The notes beneath the pieces were generated by a model. The model saw only the letters and a list, made by a program, of their open reading frames with translations. It made no database searches and was not told where the DNA came from. 64,000 nucleotides of DNA from Actinokineospora diospyrosa (lineage in GTDB: Bacteria > Actinomycetota > Actinomycetes > Mycobacteriales > Pseudonocardiaceae): positions 62,001 through 126,000 of the forward strand of contig NZ_JAMTCO010000005.1 in NCBI RefSeq assembly GCF_024171925.1, written 5' to 3'. Every line of letters starts with the position of its first letter. Position 1 is the first letter of the stretch. Below are positions 16,320 to 23,771 of the stretch, one piece after another. The position numbers and the translations under genes are program-made.

Positions 16320-17495
16320 ATGACCGGGTTCTTCGAGGGGTTCACCGCCGAGGCCGTGGCGGTGATGACCGTCGCCGAGGGGGAGGCGACCCGGCTGCAC
16401 CACGACTACCTGGGGTCGGTCCACCTGCTGCTCGCCCTGGCCCAGGGCCGCGGGAACGCCGCGGCCGTCCTGCTCGAGCGCGGGCTCGGGCCGGACCTGC
16501 TGCGGGAGCGGGCCGAGTTCCACGTCCGCCGCGGTGTCTCGACCGGGCGGACGCCGTTGCGGGTGGCGGCCGAGGTGCAGCGGGTCATCGACCACGCCAA
16601 GACCGAGGCGACCGCGCTCGGCCGGGCCGCCGTGCACACCGACCACCTGCTGCTCGGCCTGCTCAGCGAACCCAACTGCGTCGCCGCCCGGATGCTGGTC
16701 AACCTCGACGCGGACCTGCGGGTCCTGCGCGACGCCGTGCTGGCCGGGGTGCAGCCGCGGCGCGCCCAGCTCACCGGCGACACCGTGCTCGACCGGCACA
16801 CGACCGGCGTCCACCCCGAACCGGTCATCGGCCGCGACGCCGAGGTCGACCGGGTCGCGCAGGCCCTGAGCCGCCGGACCCGCCGCAGCGTGCTGGTCGT
16901 CGGGCCGCGCGGGGTCGGCAAGGCCGCGATCGTGCAGGGGCTCGCCCACCGGATCGCCGCCGGTCAGGTGGCCAAGGCGCTGCAGGGCCGGGTGATCAGG
17001 GCGGTCACCGGCGACCTGCCGACCGGGGACGCCGTCGGGCACCTGGTCGACCGGCTCGTCCGGACCGGGTGCGTGCTCTGGGTGCTGGACCCCCGCCTGC
17101 TCGACCCGTTCCGCGCGGCCGCGGCCGCGGGCGAGCTGAGCGTCATCTGCACCGCGACCGCCGAGGAACTGGCCGCCGTCCCCGCGCCCGGCCCGCAGTT
17201 CCACACCGTCGCCGTCGAGTCGATGTCGCGGGCGGACACCACCGCCGTGCTGACCCACCTGCGCGCGGGCGTCGAGGACCACTACGCCGTGCGCGTCCCG
17301 GACCAGACCATCGCCGCCGTGGTCGAGACCGCCGCCGCGGCGGGCAGGACGCTGCCCGGCGGGGCGATCGACCTGCTCGACGAGCACTGCTCGCGCGCGC
17401 AGCAGGTCGACATCACCCCGGACCTGGTCCGGCCGGAGCCGGTCGCGGCCCCCGTCGCGGTCGTCTTCGACACCGACATGTGGTCGCTGGGCTGA
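16320..17495 (+). CDS. ClpC-like protein: Clp N-domains plus a degenerate single AAA module
   Basis: 391 residues, against about 820 for ClpA/ClpC. Two Clp_N repeats (about residues 5-75 and 82-145) precede one AAA-like domain. Its Walker A is GPRGVGKAA (195-203), where the usual Thr/Ser after Lys is Ala. Its Walker B-like LWVLDP (252-257) has Pro where the catalytic Glu should be. The second AAA ring and the ClpP-binding loop are absent. I infer that it cannot hydrolyse ATP and acts as an adaptor or receptor through its N-domains. It sits directly behind the caspase gene. ATG start after GGGGGT. Confidence 0.82.
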   Translation: MTGFFEGFTAEAVAVMTVAEGEATRLHHDYLGSVHLLLALAQGRGNAAAVLLERGLGPDLLRERAEFHVRRGVSTGRTPLRVAAEVQRVIDHAKTEATALGRAAVHTDHLLLGLLSEPNCVAARMLVNLDADLRVLRDAVLAGVQPRRAQLTGDTVLDRHTTGVHPEPVIGRDAEVDRVAQALSRRTRRSVLVVGPRGVGKAAIVQGLAHRIAAGQVAKALQGRVIRAVTGDLPTGDAVGHLVDRLVRTGCVLWVLDPRLLDPFRAAAAAGELSVICTATAEELAAVPAPGPQFHTVAVESMSRADTTAVLTHLRAGVEDHYAVRVPDQTIAAVVETAAAAGRTLPGGAIDLLDEHCSRAQQVDITPDLVRPEPVAAPVAVVFDTDMWSLG

Positions 17496-17606
17496 CGTTC
17501 GCGCTGGTCAGGATGAATTCATCGGCGCACCGATGAGTTTCTCCGGCGTCTCCCGTTACACGGGTACAAGGATGGCCACCGGGCCCCCGAACCGAGGAGA
17601 CACACC

Positions 17607-18023
17607 ATGGACTGGAAGCTGCAGGTCGTCGTCGTACCGGTGTCCGACGTGGACCGCGCGAAGGAGTTCTACGCGGACAAGCTCGGGTTCACCGTGGACA
17701 CCGACTTCAGCCCGAACGAGCACTTCCGGGTCGTGCAGGTCACCCCGCCCGGCTCGTCCTGCTCGATCACCTTCGGCAAGGGGATGGGCGACGGGGAGCC
17801 GGGCACGGTGAAGGGCTGCCACCTGGTCGTCACCGACATCCTGGCCGCGGAGAAGCAGCTCGACGCGGCGGGGGTCGAGCACTCCGGTGCCCAGCACTTC
17901 GTCGACGGCGTGATGACCCCGGGCGCGGACCCCGAGGGCCGCGACTACGGCTCGTTCATCTTCTTCGCCGACCCGGACGGCAACTCGTGGGCCGTGCAGC
18001 AGGTCGTCACCGCGGCGCGATGA
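17607..18023 (+). CDS. VOC superfamily protein, translationally coupled to an ECF sigma factor
   Basis: 138 residues. It opens with VVVVPVSDVDRAKEFYADKLGF, has GKGMGDGEPG in the middle and closes with YGSFIFFADPDGNSWAVQQV, a full two-module glyoxalase/bleomycin-resistance fold. Its stop codon overlaps the sigma factor start (ATGA, 18020-18023), so the two are made together. A GAGGAG ribosome site lies upstream. VOC genes of this kind often accompany SnoaL-tailed sigma factors; the ligand is unknown. Confidence 0.88.
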   Translation: MDWKLQVVVVPVSDVDRAKEFYADKLGFTVDTDFSPNEHFRVVQVTPPGSSCSITFGKGMGDGEPGTVKGCHLVVTDILAAEKQLDAAGVEHSGAQHFVDGVMTPGADPEGRDYGSFIFFADPDGNSWAVQQVVTAAR

Positions 18024-18922
18024 CCGACTTCGAGCCCTATCGCCGGGAGCTGCACGTCCACTGCTACCGCATGCTCGCCTCGTACGAGCAGGCCGAGGAC
18101 GCCGTGCAGGAGACGTTCCTGCGCGCGTGGCGCAACCGCGACGGGTTCGACGGGGGCAACGCGCGGGCGTGGCTGTACAAGATCGCGACCAACGTGTGCG
18201 TCGACCAGGCCCGCTCGGCCAGGGCGCGCACCGAGGTCGCCTGGCTGACCCCGTACCCGGACCGCGAGCTCGACGAGGTCGCGCCGAGCGCGCAGGAGCC
18301 GGACGTGGTGGCGGTCGCCAGGGAGACCATCGAGTTGGCCTTCCTGGCGGCCCTGCAGGTGCTGCCCGCCCGGCAGCGGGCGGCCCTGCTGGCGCGCGAG
18401 GTGCTGGGCATGCCCGCCGCGGAGACGGCCGAACTGCTGGACGTGAGCGTGGCGGCGGCGAACAGCGCACTGCAACGCGCCCGCGCAACGTTGCGCCAAC
18501 ACCTGCCCTCTCATCGCGACGACTGGACCGCCCGCGAACCCAGTGCGGCCGAGCGGGACCTGCTGGCACGTTTCATCGACGCACACGAACGTTGCGACGC
18601 GGCCGCCGCACTTGCGGTGGCAGCCGAGGACATCCGCGTCACCATGCCCCCCAACCCCCTGCGCTTCGACGGCCGCGACGCCATCGCGGCACTGCTCACC
18701 CGCGCCTTCGGCCCCGACCGCGACGGCGACTGGCGCCTGGTGGCCACAACGGCCAACCGGATGCCCGCCGCGGCGAGCTACCTGCGGCGCCCGGGGGACA
18801 CGGAGTTCCGCGCGTTCAAGCTGGACGTGCTGCGGGTGGAGGGCGAGGAGGTTGCCGAGATCACGACGTTCGGCTACGCGCTGTTCGACCACTTTGGACT
18901 CCCGATGGTGCTGCCCGGGTGA
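18020..18922 (+). CDS. ECF RNA polymerase sigma factor with C-terminal SnoaL-like domain (SigG-like)
   Basis: 300 residues. Region 2 (YRMLASYEQAEDAVQETFLR) and region 4 (LPARQRAALLAREVLGMPAA, then AETAELLDVSVAAANSALQR) are clear. About 120 more residues follow, with a SnoaL_2/NTF2-like pattern (FIDAHERCDAAAALAVAAED and FDGRDAIAALL). Such fused tails replace an anti-sigma factor in several ECF groups by gating activity. It probably controls its own operon with the VOC gene. The end overlaps the convergent cyclase-like gene by 62 bases. An alternative name is an ECF56-type sigma; the exact group needs a profile search. Confidence 0.9.
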   Translation: MTDFEPYRRELHVHCYRMLASYEQAEDAVQETFLRAWRNRDGFDGGNARAWLYKIATNVCVDQARSARARTEVAWLTPYPDRELDEVAPSAQEPDVVAVARETIELAFLAALQVLPARQRAALLAREVLGMPAAETAELLDVSVAAANSALQRARATLRQHLPSHRDDWTAREPSAAERDLLARFIDAHERCDAAAALAVAAEDIRVTMPPNPLRFDGRDAIAALLTRAFGPDRDGDWRLVATTANRMPAAASYLRRPGDTEFRAFKLDVLRVEGEEVAEITTFGYALFDHFGLPMVLPG

Positions 18923-19517
18923 ACCCGTGGCTGAGCAACTCCCCGGTCGGCACCGGCACCCGGAGGTAGGCGGTCTGCGCGAAGGACTTCACCCGAACCG
19001 GAACGGGGACGTAGAGGTTCGGATCATCCCCCGCGTACCCCGACACCACCGCGTCGGCGTACGCCCGCTCCGACACCACGGCCGCCACCCGGGTCCCCGG
19101 CCCGGACCGGTCCAACAACGCCCGCACCGGCCCCGCGTCCAACAACCGGTGCGCCTGCACCCGAGCCTCCCCGTTCCCCGCCTCAACCGCCCGCCCACCG
19201 GTTAGAGGTCCGATGTGGACGGTAGCCCGCATCCGCACCCCGTCGCTCAACACCTCTTGCAAGGCAGGCAAAACCGGATTCAACAACCGAGGCAACAACC
19301 CCGACCGAACCCCCAACACCCACCCGTCCCCGGTGCTCACGCTCAACGGCGCCCGATCCCACTCCCCACCCAACCCGCACTCGGCGAACGCCCGCCGCAA
19401 CACCGTGGGCACCAACCGCGCCAACTCCGCGTGGTCCCGCCCCCGCCACCCCCCGAACCCCTTTACGTCCACCACCAAAATCGCCCGATACGGCGGCAAC
19501 TCCACCCCATACCCCAC
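18861..19517 (-). CDS. Class III nucleotidyl-cyclase-like domain protein
   Basis: 218 residues. The N-terminal YRAILVVDVKGFGGW has the beta-strand plus Asp pattern of class III cyclases (VDVxGF). A middle LSVSTGDGWVLG corresponds to the second metal Asp (GDG), and MRATVHIGPL to the following strand. The canonical substrate-specifying Lys/Asp and transition-state Asn/Arg are not obvious, so catalysis is uncertain; a nucleotide-binding sensor is equally possible. Similar standalone domains occur in actinobacterial conflict gene sets. The GTG at 19517 has GAGAGGAG 6 bases upstream. It is convergent with the sigma gene, and repeat cluster B lies upstream. Confidence 0.72.
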   Translation of the reverse strand: MGYGVELPPYRAILVVDVKGFGGWRGRDHAELARLVPTVLRRAFAECGLGGEWDRAPLSVSTGDGWVLGVRSGLLPRLLNPVLPALQEVLSDGVRMRATVHIGPLTGGRAVEAGNGEARVQAHRLLDAGPVRALLDRSGPGTRVAAVVSERAYADAVVSGYAGDDPNLYVPVPVRVKSFAQTAYLRVPVPTGELLSHGFTRAAPSGVQSGRTARSRTS

Positions 19518-19734
19518 GGTCCTCTCCTCTCGTCCCCCCAACCGTGCCCCCGACCGCCGCCCCCAACCGTCCGCCGCCGGACAGATTCGCGCCCTGGAAA
19601 TCCGTTCTCGCACCTGACACAAGTCGAGCGAGGGCACCCCACTTGTCCCTTCCCCCTCTTTGCGTTTCGCCCCCACCCCCCTCCGCCCGGCCTCCACCGC
19701 CCGGCCTCCACCCATTGCCCCGCGTCTGCCCGGC

Positions 19735-19945
19735 CTCCGGAAACCCCGCCCCACCTCCGCAAAACCGGAGGCCCGCCCCGCGTACCCCAGCCCCCACCCT
19801 CTCCGGGGGGCGTCCCCGATGCCAGTCTACCCGGTGTCAACCCCGAAAAGGGGTCCGGCGAAAAGCTGTGGACAGCCGAATGGGTTGTGGATAACTCCGA
19901 CCTGGGCAAAGAGAGTCGGAACGTTGTCAAGCAGTGGAAGTGCAC
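19735..19945 (-). repeat. Dispersed repeat type B, copy 1
   Basis: Read on the minus strand, it carries TTATCCACA (plus-strand 19886-19894), a second box CTGTCCACA (19867-19875), a GACCCCTTTTCGGGGTT hairpin, TTGACA, TAGACTGG and the GGGACGCCCCCCGGAGAGGG box also found in type A. It points at the cyclase-like gene. No ORF in it is conserved between copies. Confidence 0.8.
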
Positions 19946-20264
19946 CCGACAGTGGATGCCGCCGACCGAGTCGCCGCACTTTGTTGATCAGTGCAAGGGC
20001 GTACATCTCTTCGCCCGTCCAACTCGGTCAGTCAGCGAGCATCGCGGACATCGACCCGTTGCCGGACCGCACAGTTCTTCTCCGAAAGGCCCGGCCAGCC
20101 CGCACTAGACCAACGTCAACGCGGCAATCCCCTCGCCGGTCGGGACGCACGACTCTGCCCCCACACAGGTGCATCAACGACGCCGCCACCGAGGCAAACA
20201 CCCCAAAGCCGAACGCGCCCACCACTCAAACCGCCAGCAGAATCGCCCGCCCCGAACCCCGCCT

Positions 20265-20478
20265 GGCCTCCGGAAACCCCGCTCGCCTCCGAAATAGGAG
20301 GCCCTCCTCGCGTACCCCAGCCCCCACCCTCTCCGGGGGGCGTCCCCGATGCCAGTCTACCCGGTGTCAACCCCGAAAAGGGATCCGGCGAAAAGCTGTG
20401 GATACCCGCATGGGTTGTGGATAACTCCGACCTGGGCAAGAAGCGCGAAAGCAGCCCCAAGCGCCAGAAGTGAACCCA
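20265..20478 (-). repeat. Dispersed repeat type B, copy 2
   Basis: Same order of boxes as copy 1: DnaA-like TTATCCACA at 20416-20424 (minus strand), the CCTTTTCGGGG hairpin, and the TAGACTGG and GC boxes. The outer part matches copy 3 (GCGCGAAAGCAGCCCCAAGC against CCGCGAAAGCGGCCCCAAGC on the plus strand). Confidence 0.8.
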
Positions 20479-20529
20479 AAAGTGAGATGGCCGGTCGAAT
20501 TGCCGGTCTCCTCGGCCGCGCCCGGCCCG

Positions 20530-20740
20530 CGAAGAAGCCGCCGCCTGCAAAATCGGAGGCCCGCCCCACGTACCCCAGCCCCCACCCTCTCCGGGGGGCG
20601 TCCCCGATGCCAGTCTACCCGGTGTCAACCCCAAATTGGGGCCCGGCGAAAAGCTGTGGATACCCGCACGGGTTGTGGACAAATCCCACCTGCGCAAGAA
20701 CCGCGAAAGCGGCCCCAAGCGCCAGAAGTTCACCCAAGAG
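20530..20740 (-). repeat. Dispersed repeat type B, copy 3
   Basis: Here the 9-mer is TTGTCCACA (20674-20682, minus strand), the variant favoured as DnaA box in high-GC actinobacteria, and the hairpin centre is CCAAATTGGGG. The other boxes are unchanged. The 1.26-kb stretch 19518-20776 holds these three copies and no supportable gene. Confidence 0.8.
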
Positions 20741-20776
20741 GGGAGCCGGATCGCCGCCAGCCGAAGCGCTCGAGCA

Positions 20777-21688
20777 TCAGCGCCACACCATGTTGATCGT
20801 TCGCTCGATATTGACGTACCCCGCGCGGCGGAATGCGTTCGCCATCGGGGTGTTGCCGAGGTCCGTGGCCGCCCGGATGCGGGTGGCACCCTGCGCACGA
20901 AGGACGCGCGTCCCCTCAGCGAGGATCTCGTCGATGTACCCGTTGCCCCGGTGCTCTGGCACGACGGCGAGGTAGCCGGTGACCGGGTTGTAGTCGTTGC
21001 GCGCCGGGGTGGTGAACCCCACCGGTTCGCCGCTGGGCAGTGTCGCGATCCGCCACCACTCCCGCGGGCTCCGGAAATGCGCGAGTTCCTCCTCGTAGTG
21101 CTTAACCGCCGCCTCGCGCGCGGACATGCGCGTCAGGTCGTCCCTGCCGTGCGCGTCCAAAGTCCCGGCCAGCACCCGGGTCATCAAGCCGAGGATCTCC
21201 TCGATGTCACGAACCGGCCTGAACCGCAGGCGTCCTGCCGGCTCGGGGACCGGCGTCCCGGCACGCCACTCGAACCGCAGCCGCTCGACGAGCAAGCGGG
21301 CGCCGGTGCGTTCCAGCGCGGCCATGCGGTCTTCGACGGCGCGCCGGGTCGTCTCGTGCGAGCGCCAATCGGGTGCGACGGTGCGGATGTACTCGGGCAC
21401 CGGACCGCCGGATGGGACCACCGCGGCCATCGCGATCCGCAGTAGCCGCTCACCAATGTCCCGGCAGTCCGCGTCGAAGATGTCCAAGAGGAATGGCGCA
21501 CCCGCCCGGCCCCACCAAGCGACCCTGGCCACCAAGTCCTCGCCGCGCAGGGCGATCCACATCCACTCCGGCCTGCGGCGCCCGGCAACGAGGTCGTCCT
21601 CCAGTTCCCCGTTGAGGACGTAGGGCACTCGGTTAAAGAGGCCAAGTTCCGCACGCCCGGCGATCGGGCGCACGGTAAGCCGTTCCAC
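20777..21688 (-). CDS. GNAT-family N-acetyltransferase (two GNAT-like halves)
   Basis: 303 residues. The C-terminal half has a standard GNAT core: GYLAVVPEHRGNGYIDEILA is the V-x-x-x-x-RGxG acetyl-CoA loop, and IRAATDLGNTPMANAFRRAG is the closing segment. The N-terminal half (ERLTVRPI to about residue 140) looks like a second, diverged GNAT fold. It acetylates an unknown amine; self-protection or antibiotic modification is possible but not shown. The GTG at 21688 is preferred because family proteins begin close to this strand; the frame is open 57 bases further upstream. Confidence 0.85.
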   Translation of the reverse strand: MERLTVRPIAGRAELGLFNRVPYVLNGELEDDLVAGRRRPEWMWIALRGEDLVARVAWWGRAGAPFLLDIFDADCRDIGERLLRIAMAAVVPSGGPVPEYIRTVAPDWRSHETTRRAVEDRMAALERTGARLLVERLRFEWRAGTPVPEPAGRLRFRPVRDIEEILGLMTRVLAGTLDAHGRDDLTRMSAREAAVKHYEEELAHFRSPREWWRIATLPSGEPVGFTTPARNDYNPVTGYLAVVPEHRGNGYIDEILAEGTRVLRAQGATRIRAATDLGNTPMANAFRRAGYVNIERTINMVWR

Positions 21689-21745
21689 TGCCAACGCCAC
21701 TCCTGGGAAAGCACAAGATCCGACCGCCAACTCAACCACAACCAC

Positions 21746-22357
21746 TCACACCGCGTGCGCAGCCAGCAGATCCCGGTCCGCCACCACCAGCCGCGGCCCG
21801 TCGCGCAGGGCGCCGTGGCGGCGGAGGTCGGCTATGTGTTCGGCGACCGTGCTGCGCGCCATCCCCAGGGCCCGCGCCACGGCCTCCTGCGACAGCGGCA
21901 CCCGCCGGTCGCCTGCCTCCCCGAGATCGACCACCGCCAGCAGCAGCCGAGCCACCCGCGTACGGCTTCCCAAGCGCGCCAACGAAACCTGCTCCACCGT
22001 CGCCACCAGCTTCTGCCGCAGGTACTCGCCCACCGCCCCGCCCGCGACCGCGTCCAGCACCCGCGCGCTCACGTGGCAAGCCGTGCACCGGTCGAGCGCC
22101 ACCACCGACGCCGTGCGGCCCACCCCCGCCGCGGCCAGCTCGCCCACCAGGTCGCCCGCGCTCCGCAACGACACCAGCAGGCCGTCCGCCAGCACCACCC
22201 GGACCCGCCCGCGCACCAGCGCCAGCGCGTACCCGCCGGGCTCCCCCTGCCGCAGCAACACCTCCCCCCGCGCGTACTCCCGTGCGGTCCCGGCGGCCAC
22301 CACCGCCGCCCACACCCGCGCGCCGACCAGGGTCCGGAAGGTCTGCACACCCACCAC
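21746..22357 (-). CDS. Crp/Fnr-family transcriptional regulator (minus-strand member of a divergent pair)
   Basis: 203 residues. A cyclic-nucleotide-binding-type beta roll (GEVLLRQGEPGGYALALVRG, then GDLVGEL) is followed by a long dimer helix and a winged helix-turn-helix (LSQEAVARALGMARSTVAEH). The phosphate-binding cassette of true cAMP receptors is not intact, so the ligand is unknown. Its start faces the second Crp/Fnr gene across 245 bp. Confidence 0.88.
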   Translation of the reverse strand: MVGVQTFRTLVGARVWAAVVAAGTAREYARGEVLLRQGEPGGYALALVRGRVRVVLADGLLVSLRSAGDLVGELAAAGVGRTASVVALDRCTACHVSARVLDAVAGGAVGEYLRQKLVATVEQVSLARLGSRTRVARLLLAVVDLGEAGDRRVPLSQEAVARALGMARSTVAEHIADLRRHGALRDGPRLVVADRDLLAAHAV

Positions 22358-22537
22358 CTACCGCGACGGCGGACCCGCTGCCCGGGCGCGCGCGGGATTT
22401 CCCCCGAACGGGGCCCGCGGGCGCCGAACTGTCAACGAACGCCGTGGACAGAACCTGGTCAACCTGACCGGGACCCGGGCCGGTCCGCACGGGCGCGGAT
22501 TACCGTCGGGTGGCGCCTAGTAGAGAGGAGATCCGCC

Positions 22538-22561
22538 GTGGAGACCGAACTAGCCTGGTGA
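22538..22561 (+). CDS. Possible 7-codon leader peptide upstream of the plus-strand Crp gene
   Basis: AGAGGAGA stands 6-7 bases before a GTG that opens METELAW and a TGA stop, 41 bases before the Crp/Fnr start. The strong ribosome site on so short a frame suggests a regulatory upstream ORF or attenuator. There is no other support. Confidence 0.3.
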   Translation: METELAW

Positions 22562-22602
22562 GGTGCGCGGGGATCGGCGATGATCACGGGGTGGAGGGTG
22601 CG

Positions 22603-23298
22603 ATGCGACTTCCCGGTGACCTGGTCGCCGAGTCCCTGATGGCCTACCTGTCCGAGGACGACCGCGCGCACGTGGTCGGCCTGGGGACGCCGCGGGTGTT
22701 CGGGCCGGGGGAGACGCTGCTGCGCCAGGGGGACCCGACCGACCACGTGCTGGTGCTCGTCAGCGGCTGGACCAGGGTGCTGACCAGGCGCGCGGACGGG
22801 CAGACCGTGCTGGTCGCCTTCCGCGGGCCGGGCGACGTGCTGGGGGACCTGGCCGCGCTGCACGGCTGGGTGCGCTCGGCGGACGTGCAGAGCCTCGACG
22901 AGGTGCACGCGGTGCACCTGCGCGCCCAGGAGTTCGGCGACCTGCTCGCCCAGCGCACCTCGGTCGCGCTGGCGATGGTGATGCAGTTGGCGGCTCGGCT
23001 GCGCGAGGCGGAGAGCGCCCGCGCCGACTTCGCCACGATGCACGTCACCGAGCGGGTCGCCGCATATTTGCTCTGGCTGTCGCGCACGTACGGCGTGCAG
23101 ACCGACACCGGGCTCGCGTTGCGCGTCCCGTTCACCCAGCAGGACGTCGCGAACCGGGTCGGCGCATCGTTGCGCGCCGTGGCCAGGGCGTTCTCGGTGC
23201 TGCGCGACCGCGGGATCGTCATCAACACCCGCAGGCAAACCGTCATCGCGCGCCCGGACGTGCTGCGCGCCTTCGTCCGCGAGGTCCCCGAGCTCTGA
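22603..23298 (+). CDS. Crp/Fnr-family transcriptional regulator (plus-strand member)
   Basis: 231 residues. The cNMP-binding beta roll shows GETLLRQGDPTDHVLVLVSG and GPGDVLGDLAAL. Then come the dimerisation helix and a Crp-type helix-turn-helix (FTQQDVANRVGASLRAVARA) with a wing. It resembles the divergent neighbour in layout but is longer at both ends. The ATG at 22603 follows GGAGGG. It is followed by two tiny ORFs and a very strong terminator, so it probably heads a short operon. Confidence 0.9.
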   Translation: MRLPGDLVAESLMAYLSEDDRAHVVGLGTPRVFGPGETLLRQGDPTDHVLVLVSGWTRVLTRRADGQTVLVAFRGPGDVLGDLAALHGWVRSADVQSLDEVHAVHLRAQEFGDLLAQRTSVALAMVMQLAARLREAESARADFATMHVTERVAAYLLWLSRTYGVQTDTGLALRVPFTQQDVANRVGASLRAVARAFSVLRDRGIVINTRRQTVIARPDVLRAFVREVPEL

Positions 23299-23401
23299 GA
23301 TGTGCCAAATGGCGTGCTCGGCGCGTGCCACAGGTCATCGCGGGGGTCGTTGTCCCAGGGGCATCCTTGGATCGCGAGCGAGATCCGGGGAGGGATCACC
23401 G

Positions 23402-23500
23402 ATGAGGATGCTGATGACGGTGGGATCGGTAGCGCGGATTGGTTTCTGGACATTCCTGGCCGGACTCGGTTCCGGCATGTTGCTGGTCAGCGGTTTCTGA
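23402..23500 (+). CDS. Small hydrophobic peptide (32 aa)
   Basis: ATG preceded by GGGGAGGG. The product begins MRMLMTVGSVARIGFW and continues as a single membrane segment to a Phe C-terminus. No homologue is known to me. It lies between the Crp gene and the terminator at 23638, in the same direction. Confidence 0.5.
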   Translation: MRMLMTVGSVARIGFWTFLAGLGSGMLLVSGF

Positions 23501-23558
23501 CACACACGCGAATCAATTGTTCCCGGGCTGGAGGCTGCCCTGAACTCGGAGGAGGTGC

Positions 23559-23600
23559 ATGGCCGTGGAAAGCCACTGGATCCTGTTCCTGCTGGTGTGA
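23559..23600 (+). CDS. Very small ORF (13 aa) with a strong ribosome binding site
   Basis: GGAGGAGGT lies 2-3 bases before an ATG that opens MAVESHWILFLLV and a stop. The terminator begins 37 bases later. The excellent ribosome site and position suggest that it is translated; the function is unknown. Confidence 0.4.
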   Translation: MAVESHWILFLLV

Positions 23601-23637
23601 GCGCCAACCGCGGTTGGCGGGGGGATAAGAGGGGGGC

Positions 23638-23685
23638 GGGCGCCCGGTTCACTCCGGGGGGAATGTGAACCGGGCGCCTGTTTTT
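23638..23685 (+). terminator. Strong rho-independent terminator
   Basis: A 14-bp perfect stem (GGCGCCCGGTTCAC with its complement), a 12-base loop, then TGTTTTT. It is the most canonical terminator in the window and closes the Crp and small-ORF operon. Confidence 0.9.
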
Positions 23686-23771
23686 CCAGCGTGTCCATTG
23701 TCTGTCCTGGCGCCTTGGATTTGTCACTGGTAACACACCGGGGCGCCCTGCGATGCTGCAGGGAGGAAACC

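Noticed and set aside
15258-17387. 709-residue minus-strand ORF opposite the caspase and Clp-like genes
   Set aside because: It is an antisense shadow: high-GC third positions keep it open, it has no family motifs, and it crosses two real genes and the gap between them.
19213-20108. 297-residue plus-strand ORF upstream of the GNAT gene
   Set aside because: It is antisense to the start of the cyclase-like gene and then runs into the repeats; composition is low-complexity His/Pro/Arg.
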